A DNA stretch of 64,000 nt from Apricaphanius iberus (Eukaryota; Chordata; Actinopteri; Cyprinodontiformes; Aphaniidae). Positions 14,672 through 26,037 of this stretch are shown here, piece after piece. The stretch is taken from contig JAPXFQ010001964.1 in assembly GCA_028564705.1 (NCBI GenBank), positions 310,001 to 374,000 of the forward strand. Direction: 5' to 3'. Both the position numbers and the translations under genes were made by a program. The first letter of the stretch is position 1. Every line of letters begins with the position of its first letter. A model generated the notes under the pieces. It was given only the letters and a program-made list of their open reading frames with translations, made no database searches and had not been told where the DNA came from.

Positions 14672-15470
14672 TGTCGTCAGTCAAGAGATGTCTGTCTAAT
14701 TTCCAAAAGGGGCGTTCTAATTTACAAAGAGGAAAAGCAAGATCTAGCAATACAGGCGCATGATCTGATATAATTATAGACAAATATTCAGCTTTTGTGA
14801 CAGAGTAAAGAAGGTTCTGGTCAATGAAAAAATAGTGTATTCGACTATATGAGTGATGTACAGAAGAGAAAAAGGAAAAAGATTTACCCACTGTATACGC
14901 AAAACGCCAAGGGTCAACACCTCATATGTCATCCATAAAACTTAATAGGAGTTTGGCCTTTTTAGAAAGGTTTGCAAGTTTCGAATGGAAGCGGTCAAGT
15001 GTTGGATTTATCACACAGTTTAAGTCTTCACCAAAAATCAACTGGTGTGAATTCAAATCTGGAATTAATGAGATAATTTTTCCCACAAATTTATCATTGT
15101 CCCAATTTGGGGCATAAATATTGAGCATAAACCACAGGCTTATGATAGAGGAGTCCAGAAACCGTCACAAAGCGTCCTTGAGGGTCTGAAATAATAGTAG
15201 TCATACTGAACTGAAATTTTTATGGATCAGTATGGCTGTTCCACAAGCTTTGGAATTGAGATTAGATGGAAATATGTTACCAACCCAGCCTTTTTTAAGT
15301 CTGACTTGGTCTTTAACCAGTAGGTGGGATTCTTGAAGAAATGCCACGTCACATTTTAAATGTTTAAGATGAATGAATATCCTGGCTCTTTTAACAGCCC
15401 CATTCAAACCTTTCACATTCCAACTAATGAATCGTACAGCAGCCCCTCTTGCATCAGTACCATACACCAT
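14672..15470 (-). pseudogene. LINE ORF2, N-terminal endonuclease part
   Basis: Reading on the minus strand gives ISWNVKGLNGAVKRARI, FLQESHL, then LNIYAPNWDND, IFGEDLNCV and finally SRIHYFFID and IISDHAPVLLDL. These are the successive motifs of the APE-type endonuclease of L1-like ORF2, with the terminal SDH motif kept. In IFGEDLNCV the usual GGDFN is altered. Frame breaks near 14895-14920 and 15130-15200 make it a pseudogene. The reading stops at the Tc1 terminus, after RHLLTDD. Confidence 0.88.
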
Positions 15471-15849
15471 GTTTAACTAGAAAAAAAGCTAGGAAAAGAA
15501 AAAATAGAAGAGAGTGAAAGACAAATAAAGTGTAATGTCTGTTGCAGTGCACAGTTTATCAACTCTTCTGTTCAAATAAAAAAAGGAGATCCTGTGTTGC
15601 AAAAGTGTGGAGTTGTCCCTTCCCCTATCCCTTATCTTAACCCTATCTAAACACAAAACCACAACTAAGCCTATGCTTGTCCCTCTCCCTGAGGCAAGCT
15701 GCAGGCTAAACACTATTTCCAAGAGCTTCTGGTAGCACATTCTCTTAATATTTAGGCCTGAGGGGGGCTCCCAGTTATCTTTGATATTCAACAATAAATC
15801 TTCTCAACATTCAAGTAAGTTAAAGAAAAAGAAAAAAAAAGGGGTGAGG

Positions 15850-16754
15850 TGGTTGAGCAACACAGTAAATGTCAGTCATTAAACAATTACAGACATTCAA
15901 ACATGTTCCCCTTTTTGTAAGAAAACATACATATATTATAAACATAGATACACGCACACATTTAGCCATATGCACGTGTGCACATATCTGGAAAGCAACA
16001 CGAATGGTTTACTCCGTGACGTTTGAAGTGTATAAACTGGTGAGCAGCTAAAGTGAATTAGCCTAGCATAAACATTGTTATCGTTGTTAGTTTTGTTAAC
16101 ATAAGGTCTGTTATTAAAACCCACTCTTTCCCGGCAAGAAGACTCGGTTCCTCCTTCTTTCAAGCATCAACACATGACATGGTGTCAGAAGTGGCCGACT
16201 TTACGCTCAGTAAATAAGACATGGCGAAGCTCGGACCTCCGGAATCTTTTGACGTCACTTGCCCAGCGGAATGGCCAATGTGGCGCCGACGTTTTGACCG
16301 CTTTTCGGTGGCGTCAAGGCTAGACAAAGACAGCGGTGAAGTGCAGGTTAACACGTTTCTCTACGCCATGGGGAGTGAGGTGGAAGCAATTTACGATTCC
16401 TTTGTGTACGATGACGGCGGAGAGGTGGACTCGGAAGAGGAGAGAGTTAGACCGGAGTTGGATTACAACACGGTGATAGCCAAATTCTCAGACCATTTTG
16501 TGCCCAAGAGGAACGTGATCCATGAAAGAGCATGTTTTCACAAAAGAGCGCAAAAGCGCGGAGAGTCAGTGGAGGCTTTTGTGAGGAGTTTGTACGAACT
16601 GGCACAGAAATGTGAGTTTGGGCACACTAAAGATGAGCAAATCAGGGACAGAATAGTTATTGGTATATCTGACAACGATGTATCAGAAAAGTTACAGCTT
16701 GAGCCGGACCTCTCTCTTGGAGAGGTCTTGGAGAGACTTCAACATATGAGATGA
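15850..16754 (+). mobile_element. 5' fragment of a Ty3/Gypsy-type LTR retrotransposon
   Basis: A likely LTR (roughly 15903-16180) has a TATA-like tataaact at about 16030, an attaaaa at about 16111 and ends ...gaca. It is followed by 'tggtgtcagaagtggcc', which has the form of a tRNA primer-binding site, and a gag start at 16221. The element stops abruptly at 16754, five bases before the LINE ORF1 stop, so gag-pol is truncated and no 3' LTR is present. The left boundary is approximate. It interrupts the ORF1-ORF2 spacer of the LINE. Confidence 0.7.
16221..16754 (+). pseudogene. Gypsy-type Gag, N-terminal part
   Basis: ATG at 16221 opens MAKLGPPESFDVTCPAEWP, then MWRRRFDRF and later SVEAFVRSLYELAQKCEFG, the retrotransposon Gag (capsid-like) pattern of fish Gypsy elements. 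It is open for about 177 codons and closed by a stop just past the truncation point at the LINE junction. No zinc knuckle, protease or polymerase follows. There is nothing to suggest host use. Confidence 0.78.
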
Positions 16755-16758
16755 AGTC

Positions 16759-17656
16759 CTACTCTTTGCCGAACTTCTGGTCAAAAAACTTCTGAGCTTC
16801 ATCAGGCGAGTCAAAAGTGAGTGCATCGTTCCCACACATCACTCGCAGTCGGGCCGGGTGGAGCAGGTGGAATCTGACGTTCTTCTGATACAAAGCTTGC
16901 TTTACACCGTTAAACGCAGCTCTTTTTTTAGCGAGAGCTGCGCTGAGGTCCTGATAAACCCTCAGTGTGGCACCTTGGTACTTGAGCTTGTGATTCAGGT
17001 GTCAACCCGGGCCCAGTGCAGGGCAGCTTCTTTCTGTTGGAATCTGGAGAAGCAAACCAGGAACACGCGAGGGGATGATCTTTGGCCGGGTTTGGAGGTC
17101 GGGGTCCGATTGACTCTCTCCAGCTCCAGCGGTGTAGGGAAGGCTTTGGGTCCCATCACTTGCATCAGTACATCTACCATGAACTTCAGGGGATCTTTGC
17201 CATCCTCACTGCCTTCGGGGATCTCACTATACGAAGATCGGATCTCTGCGTGCGGTTTTCCAGGTCATCACACCGATCTAAAAGCACCTGATTCTGGTTC
17301 TGGAGCGTTCTGATGGCAGACTCCGCCACTGTAAGCCGTTCAAAGTTATCGCCGGCTACAGATTCCACGGAGGTAAGACGGCTCCGGAATGAGTTGATGG
17401 TTGTTTGTAGCGAATCCAGTGAAGTTTGAATTGGTCTGATGGCGTCTTGAATCAAAGACGAGACGTCCTCCTTGAGCGAGGCTCTCTGTTTTGCAAATTC
17501 AGCCGAAATTTGGTCCATAATCCCCGCTTTATGTGTCGCAGGTGCTTTCTAGGTTGTTGGAAAGTTGTTAGCTGCAAAGGATGCTAGCTTTCCAGCTGCA
17601 CGTGTGGCCGGGGTCTGCGTGTTGCTGGCTGATTTTGTGTTTTTGGAGTTGCTCAT
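16759..17656 (-). pseudogene. LINE ORF1 (coiled-coil RNA-binding protein), broken
   Basis: Starts with ATG at 17656 on the minus strand (MSNSKNTKSASN). An in-frame TAG lies about 35 codons in, just before MDQISAEFAKQ. A heptad-rich coiled coil follows (17518-17240, with QNQVLLDRCDDLENRTQR), then a frameshift near 17190-17215. The L1 ORF1 RNA-binding domain follows (RVFLVCFSRFQQKEAAL, LRVYQDLSAALAKKR) to a stop at 16759. At least one nonsense and one frameshift make it non-functional. Confidence 0.85.
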
Positions 17657-17817
17657 TTTGCAGGAATAGGCTTAAGCGACTACAACAAAAGAAAGTTATG
17701 TCGAGATTCGAACAGATAATGGCCTAAAAGGAGATTTTGATAAAAAGTGAACTGGAAGCCTCCGCGTGTGCATCCTCTCCCTACATGTCGTGACCGGAAG
17801 CGCCAGTATTAATAATG

Positions 17818-18329
17818 TTTAATATTAATTAATAAATGCCCTCTGTTTTCCAAAGGGAGAAGCTACCAGTGCATTTTGTGACATTTAATAGACTTAAATG
17901 GTGTTTTTAAGGGGAAGTATTCCATGAATTTAGAATACAGTACCAGGATTCAGCAAAGTAATGGAATGCGCTACAAAATACATTTTAAAGCAGGTATTCA
18001 GTATTCTTTAACGAAATACATTTACAAAGTATTCTCCCCAACACTGCTTCCACCTTGCTCACACTCACAGGTGTTGTTTCTCCTTATAGGCGCTGTTGGA
18101 GCAGCATTAATTTTGAAGAACATCTTTTGCAATTCGAGTCTGTTGAAGAGTTTAACTCCTCAGTCTCAAACAAATCGTACTGTTTTGACCTCCATGCTTC
18201 AGAGTCTGCTTCTAGGAGAAGAGACCACAGTAAATCGTTTCCTTCTCTAAGATGGTCTTCCAGCGATCAGGAACCTCCTGCAGACATCAGCTACCTTACC
18301 TTTCAAGTCTACCCAACATAAAGCTTCCC
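17818..18329. other. No gene recognised
   Basis: AT-rich flank, then from about 18074 a more coding-like stretch with a possible acceptor (ccttatag at 18082-18089). It may be the linker upstream of the FIIND-CARD relic, but it matches nothing I can name. Confidence 0.35.
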
Positions 18330-19282
18330 AGCAGCTTTGAGCAGTTTACTCGTTCTGTCACTCGTGATGAGGATGATGAGACCTACTGGTTCCAGTGCTC
18401 CTGTCCAGGCCTGTACCAGGCATCCACAGGTGGATGTCACTTCCTGTCAGTCGCTCATGTTTGGAATTAAGGTATTGAGTTTATCCGGCCTGAGAAGATC
18501 ACAGAAACTGACGTCATCATCAGCATCTCAGGGGTTTCTGGCTTTCGTAACGTAAAGGATGAAGATTCTCCTGCTGACCTGGTCCGAGCCTTGGTTCTGC
18601 TGTTCTACAAGCCTCCAGTTGATCCCCATATGACATCTTTCCTGAATGTGTTGCTCCTTCCAGGGAACATTGTGATCCGGGATTTGAAGCAGACCAGGAA
18701 GAAATTATTTGGATTGGAGACATTCATAGACACACCTTCAAAATGCAAACTGCAGCTAAAGAAGCTTCACTCTCTGTCCACCTCTCCTGGAGAGGACTCT
18801 GTTCTGGTTCAGCCCACAGAAGCTGAGTTTGATCCAGAATCCTACAACAACTCCCTCACATCCATCCAAGTGATTTTGAACAGCATCACTGGAGATATGA
18901 AGCTGAGTCTAAAAGAGAAGGAAATCTCCCACTGTGTCTGAGAGAGACATGTTTGTCTTTTAGCTCATAGAGTAAAAATGTTCCTCTCTTTTGATGAGCA
19001 GCTGAAGGAAGCAAGAACCAGAATCATGGATGGGAAATCAGAACCCGTTCTGAAGAGTTTGGTGGACAAACTAATGGAGAAAAACGTCCTCAGTGATTCT
19101 GAGAGGGAGGCAGTCGAGGCAGAGAGGACCAGAAGAGACAAAGCTTGAGTTCTAGTCGACACGGTGAGGAGAAAAGGTTCAGATGCAAGTTCAGAGATGA
19201 TCCGCTTCCCCTGCGAGCTCGACCCGGATCTCTGTAAACATGTCAGGTTGATTTGTGAGAAAACACAACCGAACCAGTAAGA
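18330..19282 (+). pseudogene. FIIND (ZU5-UPA) plus CARD gene remnant, NLRP1/CARD8-like
   Basis: The reading gives FEQFTRSVTRDEDDETY and FQCSCPGLYQ, then GGCHFLSVAHV, FIRPEKITET, ALVLLFYKPPVDP and TEAEFDPESYNN (FIIND). It then gives LKEARTRIMDGKSEPVLKSL and LVDKLMEKNVLSDSEREAVE, ending CELDPDLCKHVRLI (CARD). In the teleost FIIND-CARD proteins I know, about 60 residues separate FQCSCPGLYQ from FLSVAHV; here they are fused, an internal deletion in ZU5. In-frame stops lie near 18470, 18939 and 19147. Intact relatives autoprocess within FIIND and recruit caspases through CARD. No promoter, NACHT or repeat domain is visible nearby, so this is a dead fragment. Confidence 0.78.
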
Positions 19283-19443
19283 AAGGCACCAAGAAGAAGT
19301 GGTTCAATTATAGATCACCGAAGGGAAACATATTGAATCACAAACCTCTAACTAATAACTAATGTAACTAATAGTAACTAATACTAACTAATAGTACCTA
19401 ATGTTAACTGTTTATTTTAATGATGAAAATCATTAGTGATATG

Positions 19444-22195
19444 CAGTGGCGGCTCCAGACAATTTTGAATTGGGGTTGTTGGGTCTTGGTCAATTCAAGC
19501 GGGGTCTGTGATTGATCATCCTCTAACATACAATGGCACCTTTCCTCAATGACAAAAGAACCATTTAAATCACCAATGCACAATAAGTGGCTTAGTTATC
19601 AGCAATATTTTTAATGGTTCATATACAGTTATTAATAGTGACTAGCTCCCCTTGGCCTGCAGTGACAAATAACTAAGATTAATGTCAGTCTCAACTGACT
19701 TTTAAGGTCAATCTGGAAAGATTTTACTACAGATTAAAGAAAGATGCTTCAAGTTTATGCACTGGCTTCAGCAAATCCATCCATCCATCCATCCATTTTC
19801 TTAACCGCTTAATCCTTTATGGGTCACGGGGGTGCTGGTGCCTATCTCCAGCTGTCAACGGGCGAGAGGCGGGGTACACCCTGGACAGGTCGCCAGTCCA
19901 TCACAGGCTTCAGCAAATCACAATGATAAAAAAAAACAATTATGACAGATCAACTTGAGTATCGTGCAAAAGTTCTTTTGTTTTGTTTAATTCAACTTTA
20001 AAAGGGGAAACTAAAAGATTCAAAGCAAGGTATTTCAAGCCTTTATCTGTTATAATTATGATTATGTCTTACAAGTTAAATTAAAAATCTCTTGAAAATT
20101 TGAATATTGTGAAAAGGAGGTTGGTGTTGTGATCGTGTGACGTGTGACTCCTTTTGTTAAACTGCTTGTAGTTTGTAATTTCTTTTTAGGGCTTAAAATT
20201 AAATGATCAAATTTTGTTCTTTTGAGTTAAAGTCGTTCATTTGATAAAGGCTTTTATATTTTTTCTGAGGTGGTGGCACAGAAGGCCAGCCCGAGTGGGG
20301 TTCTCCTCACTTTAGTACGAGAATCTGGACCCAGGGAGACGGCATCAGTTCCTTTGGTAGTAGACCATCAGGGTAATAGTGCGTAGGAGAAGGGATAATT
20401 TCAGACTAGAAGAAAGGTGGACAGAGGAGACACCTTACCCCTGGCTCTCAAGCATCATTGACAGAGGGAATGCCAAACTTCTGACGTTTGTAGATCGTTT
20501 TCTGAAAACTTACGCAGTTATCATTTGGGACAGTCACTTTGAAAGAAGTTCATCCACCTCTCTGTAATAACCTAGCATTGAAACAGATATATGACTCTTG
20601 CATTGTGACTGTGGGAGGGAGCTTGCTGTTTCATATTAGTCTAGGTTGAATGAGGTATCCCAACTAATAGAGGATGACCTGGGGCATGTAGCTGGTCCTA
20701 ATGCCAACTATGGTGTTGTGTTCTGACTGCATGGCTATGGAAGGCTGTTAATTATCTGGGATTATATTGCCCGAGAGTCCAGCGACACGAATCTATTGAA
20801 TCTAAATCCCTGCAGACTCCAATAAGATAGAATCGGTTGGCCTGAAGCTGGCTGGATAACTGCTGTCTATCCACTCTGTATGCATAGGCAAATATACAAA
20901 TGAGGGCCTGACTGCTGGAGGGAGTAAGTCAAAGGAGAGTAAGCCGTAGAGAAAGGCCGAAGTACTTTGCGACTCGAGCAGTTAGCGCAGGGATCATTCT
21001 ATACGAAGGCAGAGGGGAACTGGTAGGCTCAGTACTGAATAACCTTAGGTGGTTACGCCCATCTGCAAGGGGGAAGGTAGGGAACGACCGAATTACTCTG
21101 ACCTGTCGTATGGGCGGAGAGGAATGTAAATTCGTTATAGAACTGAATTGCTCCGTTAATCACTCCAAATTATTTTTACAGTACGTATGCTTGATTAAAC
21201 TGTTCAAGGTTCTAATATGTATCTATTTAAAGTCCTTGTTCTATTGATTTCATGTAATATTCTAATTTTATGAGATTTCCATACTCTAAACCATAATCAT
21301 CAAAATTATAACCAATTCTGGATTGATATATCTCAATTTGCTTCTAATGAGTCCACATCATATATTAGTTTAATCTTTTTCAATGAATTACTAAAATCAA
21401 TTAACTTTTACACAACATTCAAATTTTTCAAGTTTCGCCTGTGTATTAATCCTGCTTTATCTGACAAAATACAGACAAAAATGTATTTTGGAGTTTGGCT
21501 GAGAATAAAAACTCTGTCCTGATACCGTCCCGGTTTCTATCAGCAAATGATCTTTTTTTCTCCTTACCTGAAGACCCTCTCAGCTGCAGCTGCTGGCCTC
21601 ATGTCTTTTCTCAGAATCTGATCTTTCTACAAGGGCAATAACGAGTTCTCTCAAATATGTGGACAGCAATAATGAGCACAATATCTACACAGAACTGAAA
21701 GAGGACTGCCTTACTCCAAGCATTAACTAGCAAGTTATGTAAAATAACTAACACTATTGTTAACTGGCTTAAAACGATATAGTGGCATGTTTTAACTTGC
21801 TATCATTTAGCTAAGATTACCTGCATCCATGAGCAAAAGTTAAACTGCAGCTTGTTTGGAAAAATCTCTGCAGATAGTTTAGCCTTTTGCTGCATCTGGC
21901 TAGTTTGCTTAACAAGCTGCCTTACTGAATCTGTGATCCAGATGCCTGCGTTATAATGTGTGCACTTAAGGTGTGTTTAAAGACAGCTCATAAAAATATG
22001 TTACCGCACATTAAACGGCAGTAACAGCTGAAATAAGTGTGGAGGACAGAGGGCACTGACATAGAAAGTGCCGGAGACATGTCCCACGCGTAACACGCAG
22101 CCGTTTCGCCCATGGGTGGGGGGTTAAATGGAGGGTCAACGCTTTTTTTGGGAGGGTTTTAAGACCCCCCAAGACCCTCCCTGGCGCCACCGCAG
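19444..22195. mobile_element. hAT-type DNA transposon, 2752 bp, no intact transposase
   Basis: The left end is cagtggcggctccag and the inverse of the right end is ctgcggtggcgccag, agreeing at 11 of 15 positions. The flanking 8-mers are gtgatatg (19436-19443) and gtgatgtg (22196-22203), a duplication with one mismatch. CAG-type ends and an 8 bp duplication are hAT hallmarks. Inside are a short dispersed repeat (19776-19912) and an unassigned block (about 20270-21170). No transposase domain is readable. Confidence 0.75.
19776..19912 (+). repeat. Short dispersed teleost repeat (ggcgagaggcggggtacacc type)
   Basis: Begins with (atcc)n, then 'ggtcacgggggtgctggtgc' and 'gcgagaggcggggtacaccc', ending 'gtcgccagtccatcacagg'. 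This is a very common fish interspersed repeat. A second, inverted copy lies at 25568-25650. Confidence 0.75.
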
Positions 22196-22203
22196 GTGAT
22201 GTG

Positions 22204-23832
22204 GGACAGAACTTTTGACTTTGAAATATTGGACTATGTGAAACCACCACTGCTTGTTGGGATTAAAGGGGAATTCCATTTTTCTTTCAACCTGGACCTT
22301 ATTTTTAGTGAATTTTATGTTCTCTTACTCACCCTGAGAATTTTGGAGCCAGTCTGAGCTGTTCAGAAGTATTTATATTTACTTCCTCCATCAGCGGACA
22401 TCCGTAGAATGGGTGTTCTCGAGGCAGGACAAATTCCGCTTGTAACAAGGTTTAATCTGCCCAAAAACAGAACAATTTTACCATGTTTATGTTCCCCTTG
22501 GACATCCGAATGCCCCCGAGGTGGTACTCGATTCTCTTCCAGACTGATTCCGCCCACGGCATATTGGACTTCCGCACTCGGCTATCCTTCAACTCTTTTC
22601 CGGGTAATGAAGGGGACACCACAGACTGGTGCAAACACAGGGCACACTGCCGTCTAAAGGCTGGACATATGTATCACATCGTTTTCAACCACATCATATT
22701 GCCCGCCCTGATGTGTAAACGCCGTGTCGTTTTCAACTGCGAAGTCAAACAAAAACGGAAACGTTGGCGTATAAACTGTCCCTAATTCTCTGTGTTATTT
22801 GTTTGATTATGCTCTGTATATTATCCATTTTCTAATATTAGTTTGTAGGTTGCATGCATTGGAATAGATGGGACTGTGAGTTGTGAGTGGGACACAGTGA
22901 GGTGACTGTAAGGTTAACCTATTTTGTTAATAAACCCTGTTATATTTTAAAAGGAAGCTTCGCTGTTTTATTCAGTTTGTATGTCTGCAGGTACTGTCAC
23001 AGCGTTTCAGCTCATATCCTTCCATAAAAGTGGCTGAACTTATTTGGGTTATATTAAAATTCTCCTAAGATTATTATAATACAATGAGTTGGCCCTGGCT
23101 TGGATTTAATAGTTTAATTTAGTCATTGAATCTCAACAATAGTTGTATTAATATTCAGTTATTATTCACCATACTGTTGATGTATATGTTGATGTAAACC
23201 AGACAAATTGTTCAAACTCTGTGCAAATCTCAGTCAGTTGATGAGTTATTAGTTTTGTTCAAGTCCAACCCCACCCATAGAGCAAGTGAAAGAGAGTTGA
23301 ATTAACAGACTTAAACATCAGAAATGTGTATTTAAGAGCCATATTACACATGTTCGTACAAAATCAGTATAAATATTTCATAATTTTAATTCAGACCTTT
23401 GGAGAAACCGAAGATCAGAGTAAAATAATGCCTTTCTCTCCTTTTTTCCTCTAAAACATTGTAAGAGTTGACAACACACTCTTTTCAGATTTTGGTAAAG
23501 GCTCACCTAGACTATAACTGGAATAAATATTTCTGAATTTTACTGTAGAATTTTGGAGAATTAAAAGTCAAAATACAGTACAATGCCTTTGCAGAATAGA
23601 AGATTTGAGCCAATTTCAGGATTTTATTTCTACAATATCTTAAGAGTTGACACTATCTTAAGTGGGTGGGTGGGGGTGGGGGGGGTAATGGGGGAGGGGA
23701 GCGACGATGGATGGGAAAGAGGCCCATCCTTTTTTTTTTGTCTTGCTTTCTTTGTGTATTGCTTACTGTTAACTCGCTCTGCATATTTTTTAATAGTAAA
23801 TCATATAAATAAATTTAAGATGTATTTTGTAT
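22204..23832. other. Intergenic, no gene recognised
   Basis: A moderately GC-rich patch at 22390-22790 has overlapping open frames on both strands, the pattern of a non-coding repeat rather than a gene. The rest is AT-rich. A G-rich run (gggtgggtgggggtgggggg) is at about 23663-23686. Confidence 0.45.
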
Positions 23833-23853
23833 AAATATATATATATATATATA
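23833..23853. repeat. (TA)n microsatellite
   Basis: An uninterrupted run of at repeats directly adjoins the left terminus of the next MITE. Confidence 0.9.
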
Positions 23854-24532
23854 CAATGTTGGGAGTAATGCCCTACAAAGGTTACAGGAATAGATAACTT
23901 TTTTAGTAACTGAGTAATGTAATGCATTACTTACAAAATATACAGCAATATATTACTAGTTACAATTTCAGTAACTCAAATTACAAGCGCATTTTAAATA
24001 TTTTTTCTGGCCAGCTAATGTAACAGACCAAATCAAGTAGGATACAGCAGAACAAGATCCAGCTTCTACTTCCTGTTGCTCAAAGGCTGAGGAAAAGATC
24101 AACTGTACATTTAAACAGCGGCATTATTCACACTGTTTTCCTAACCATCTGTTTTAAGACTTCAGACATCGGAGTCTCATCTTTGTCAACCATTTTTGTG
24201 ATGACCACTTTCAGTGCCTCCTTTTGATTAGATTTAACAAACATTACTATGAGATAGAAGGCATGCAAAGGAACTAGAGACTGCATTTTAATAAAATAGT
24301 GTTAAAAATACAGTATTTGTGGTGTGACACCTTTGTAAAATGTAAATTGATAAGTTACGGTGGTTAGAAGTCGTGCTAGATGTTTAAGATGTTGTGCCAA
24401 AAGTAATTTAAAGTAGTGTAACTCAGTTACATTTTTAAGGCAGTAATATGTAATGCAAACATATTACATTTTTGACACTGTAACTAGTAATGTGAAATAT
24501 ATTACAATTTCTTTGTAACTTGCTCAACACTA
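23854..24532. mobile_element. Non-autonomous hAT-like MITE
   Basis: Starts caatgttgggagtaatg and ends gtaacttgctcaacacta, whose inverse is tagtgttgagcaagttac. The interior repeatedly carries 'gtaacTgagtaatgtaatgc'-type strings typical of the teleost 'cagtgttgggaagttac' repeats. No transposase frame. No clean target duplication found, perhaps because the left flank is a TA run. Confidence 0.6.
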
Positions 24533-24948
24533 TTTTGCTCTTACTCTTTTGCTTCTGGAAAGTTGTTTTGTTCTATAACTGTGGCAAAACGGTTTTGCAT
24601 TTACACCATTGGGGCAGCTGATTAGCATCCGAAAAGTTCAAATAATACCCAAACTACGACCCCAAATTCCCGAAGAGTTAAAGAGGGTTTAAAGAGGAGC
24701 AGCAAAAGCAAATGAGCTGGATTAGCAAGACCCGGACTTCCCCAAAACCTTTGTAAGGTGTACAGGTGACATATTGATTATTTATTGTTGTGTTTTTTTA
24801 AGCATGTTTCTTTTTGCACATGCTACTGTGTTAGCTTGGTGCTTATCTTTAAATAAAGTAAACCACATATAGCTGCCAATATTATAGTCTTAGAATCTAC
24901 TCCCTGTGCTCTTATTTTTGACTTGCTCTCAGGTGATAATGACTTCAC

Positions 24949-25465
24949 AGTATACGTTTAGTTTAACCTTAATGTAAGCTACTTATTTGGAGATTTACCC
25001 TGCAAAGTTTATATTACAAAGTTTATATCGGCTTTTACTAAAAAATATACTAAAAGTCTAAATTTACTTAGGTCACACTTAAATATACATTTTTGACTAA
25101 TATACTTAAGTTGTAGTGTATTATTGTACATTATTTCAGTTTTACAATAAGTTCTGTTTCAGTGGACTGTTCTTTACACTGCAGTGACAAGGTTAGAGAC
25201 TGAGGTTACATTTTACTGGGAAATCTTCGGAACCAAATAAAATACCTGAATCTATGTTGTAAAACTGTCTGAAATAAAATGTACTATTAATACACTGCCA
25301 CTTAGGTATATAATTCAAAGGTTTATATATAAGTATGAGTTAAGTATACTTAGATTTTTACTATATTTCTTAGTAAAAGCCAAGCATAAGTAATGTAAAC
25401 TTTGCAAAATATATCTTCAAATAATTAGGCTACATTAAGAGTAAACTAAAGTGTACTCTCTAACT
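24949..25465. repeat. Long imperfect palindrome (foldback element)
   Basis: The left arm includes tttagtttaaccttaatgta, ctgcaaagtttatatta and gcttttactaaaaaatatac. The right arm has the inverse complements in reverse order: cttagtaaaagcc, gtaaactttgca, ctacattaagagtaaacta. The arms span about 150-200 bp each around a centre near 25200. A single-strand fold would make a very long hairpin. Confidence 0.65.
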
Positions 25466-25567
25466 TTAAGTATAGAATTAGTATATTAAAGCATACTTGC
25501 ACATACTACCTTTCAGTAAGGGAAAGTATATTGACAAATTAGTACATTAAGAGTAAAAGGAAAGTAT

Positions 25568-25650
25568 ACACTGTGATGGACTGGCGACCTGAGGGTGTAC
25601 CCCGCCTCTCGTCCGTTGACAGCTGGAGATAGGCACCAGCCGGGGCCGAA
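25568..25650 (-). repeat. Second copy of the ggcgagaggcggggtacacc repeat
   Basis: Reads ctgtgatggactggcgacc and gtaccccgcctctcgtcc, the inverse of 19850-19912. It ends about 310 bp upstream of the APOO promoter motif. Confidence 0.75.
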
Positions 25651-25963
25651 CGACTTGATTTGGACTTAAACTAATTCAATGGCACTTGGACTTACACTTG
25701 GACTTGAACAGAAAGAACTTGAGTATGACTTGGACTCGAGGCATGGTGACTTGACTACAACACTGACTACAGCAAACATTTAAATACATTCAAAATAGTT
25801 CAAACATTATTTTTAGATCCTGTTATTATTTTTTAGGCAAACTGTTATTTCACTCATTAAATATTTAAATTTGTCCTAATTTTCAACTGTTCTCAACAGT
25901 AAAACAGTATATGTATCGCATTTATGAAAAAAAGTAATGTAAAGCGAGGTTTCTTTCCATCTA

Positions 25964-25975
25964 CGCGCGTGCGCA
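25964..25975 (-). promoter_or_regulatory. Candidate NRF1 site in the APOO promoter
   Basis: The 12-mer cgcgcgtgcgca is, on the minus strand, tgcgcacgcgcg, a perfect match to the NRF1 consensus YGCGCAYGCGCR. It lies 62 bp upstream of the APOO ATG in an otherwise AT-rich region. NRF1 drives many nuclear genes for mitochondrial proteins, which fits MIC26. An atataaag string at about 26000 could be a TATA element. The transcription start is not proven. Confidence 0.6.
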
Positions 25976-26037
25976 AACCCCTTCCTCTCCGGTTTGCCAT
26001 ATAAAGCGAAAGTCTATGGCCCATACAAGTCACCTGA

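Noticed and set aside
20290..20420. Possible rRNA fragment (tagtacgagaa)
   Set aside because: Only a short string resembles the sarcin-ricin loop; the flanking sequence does not follow large-subunit rRNA.
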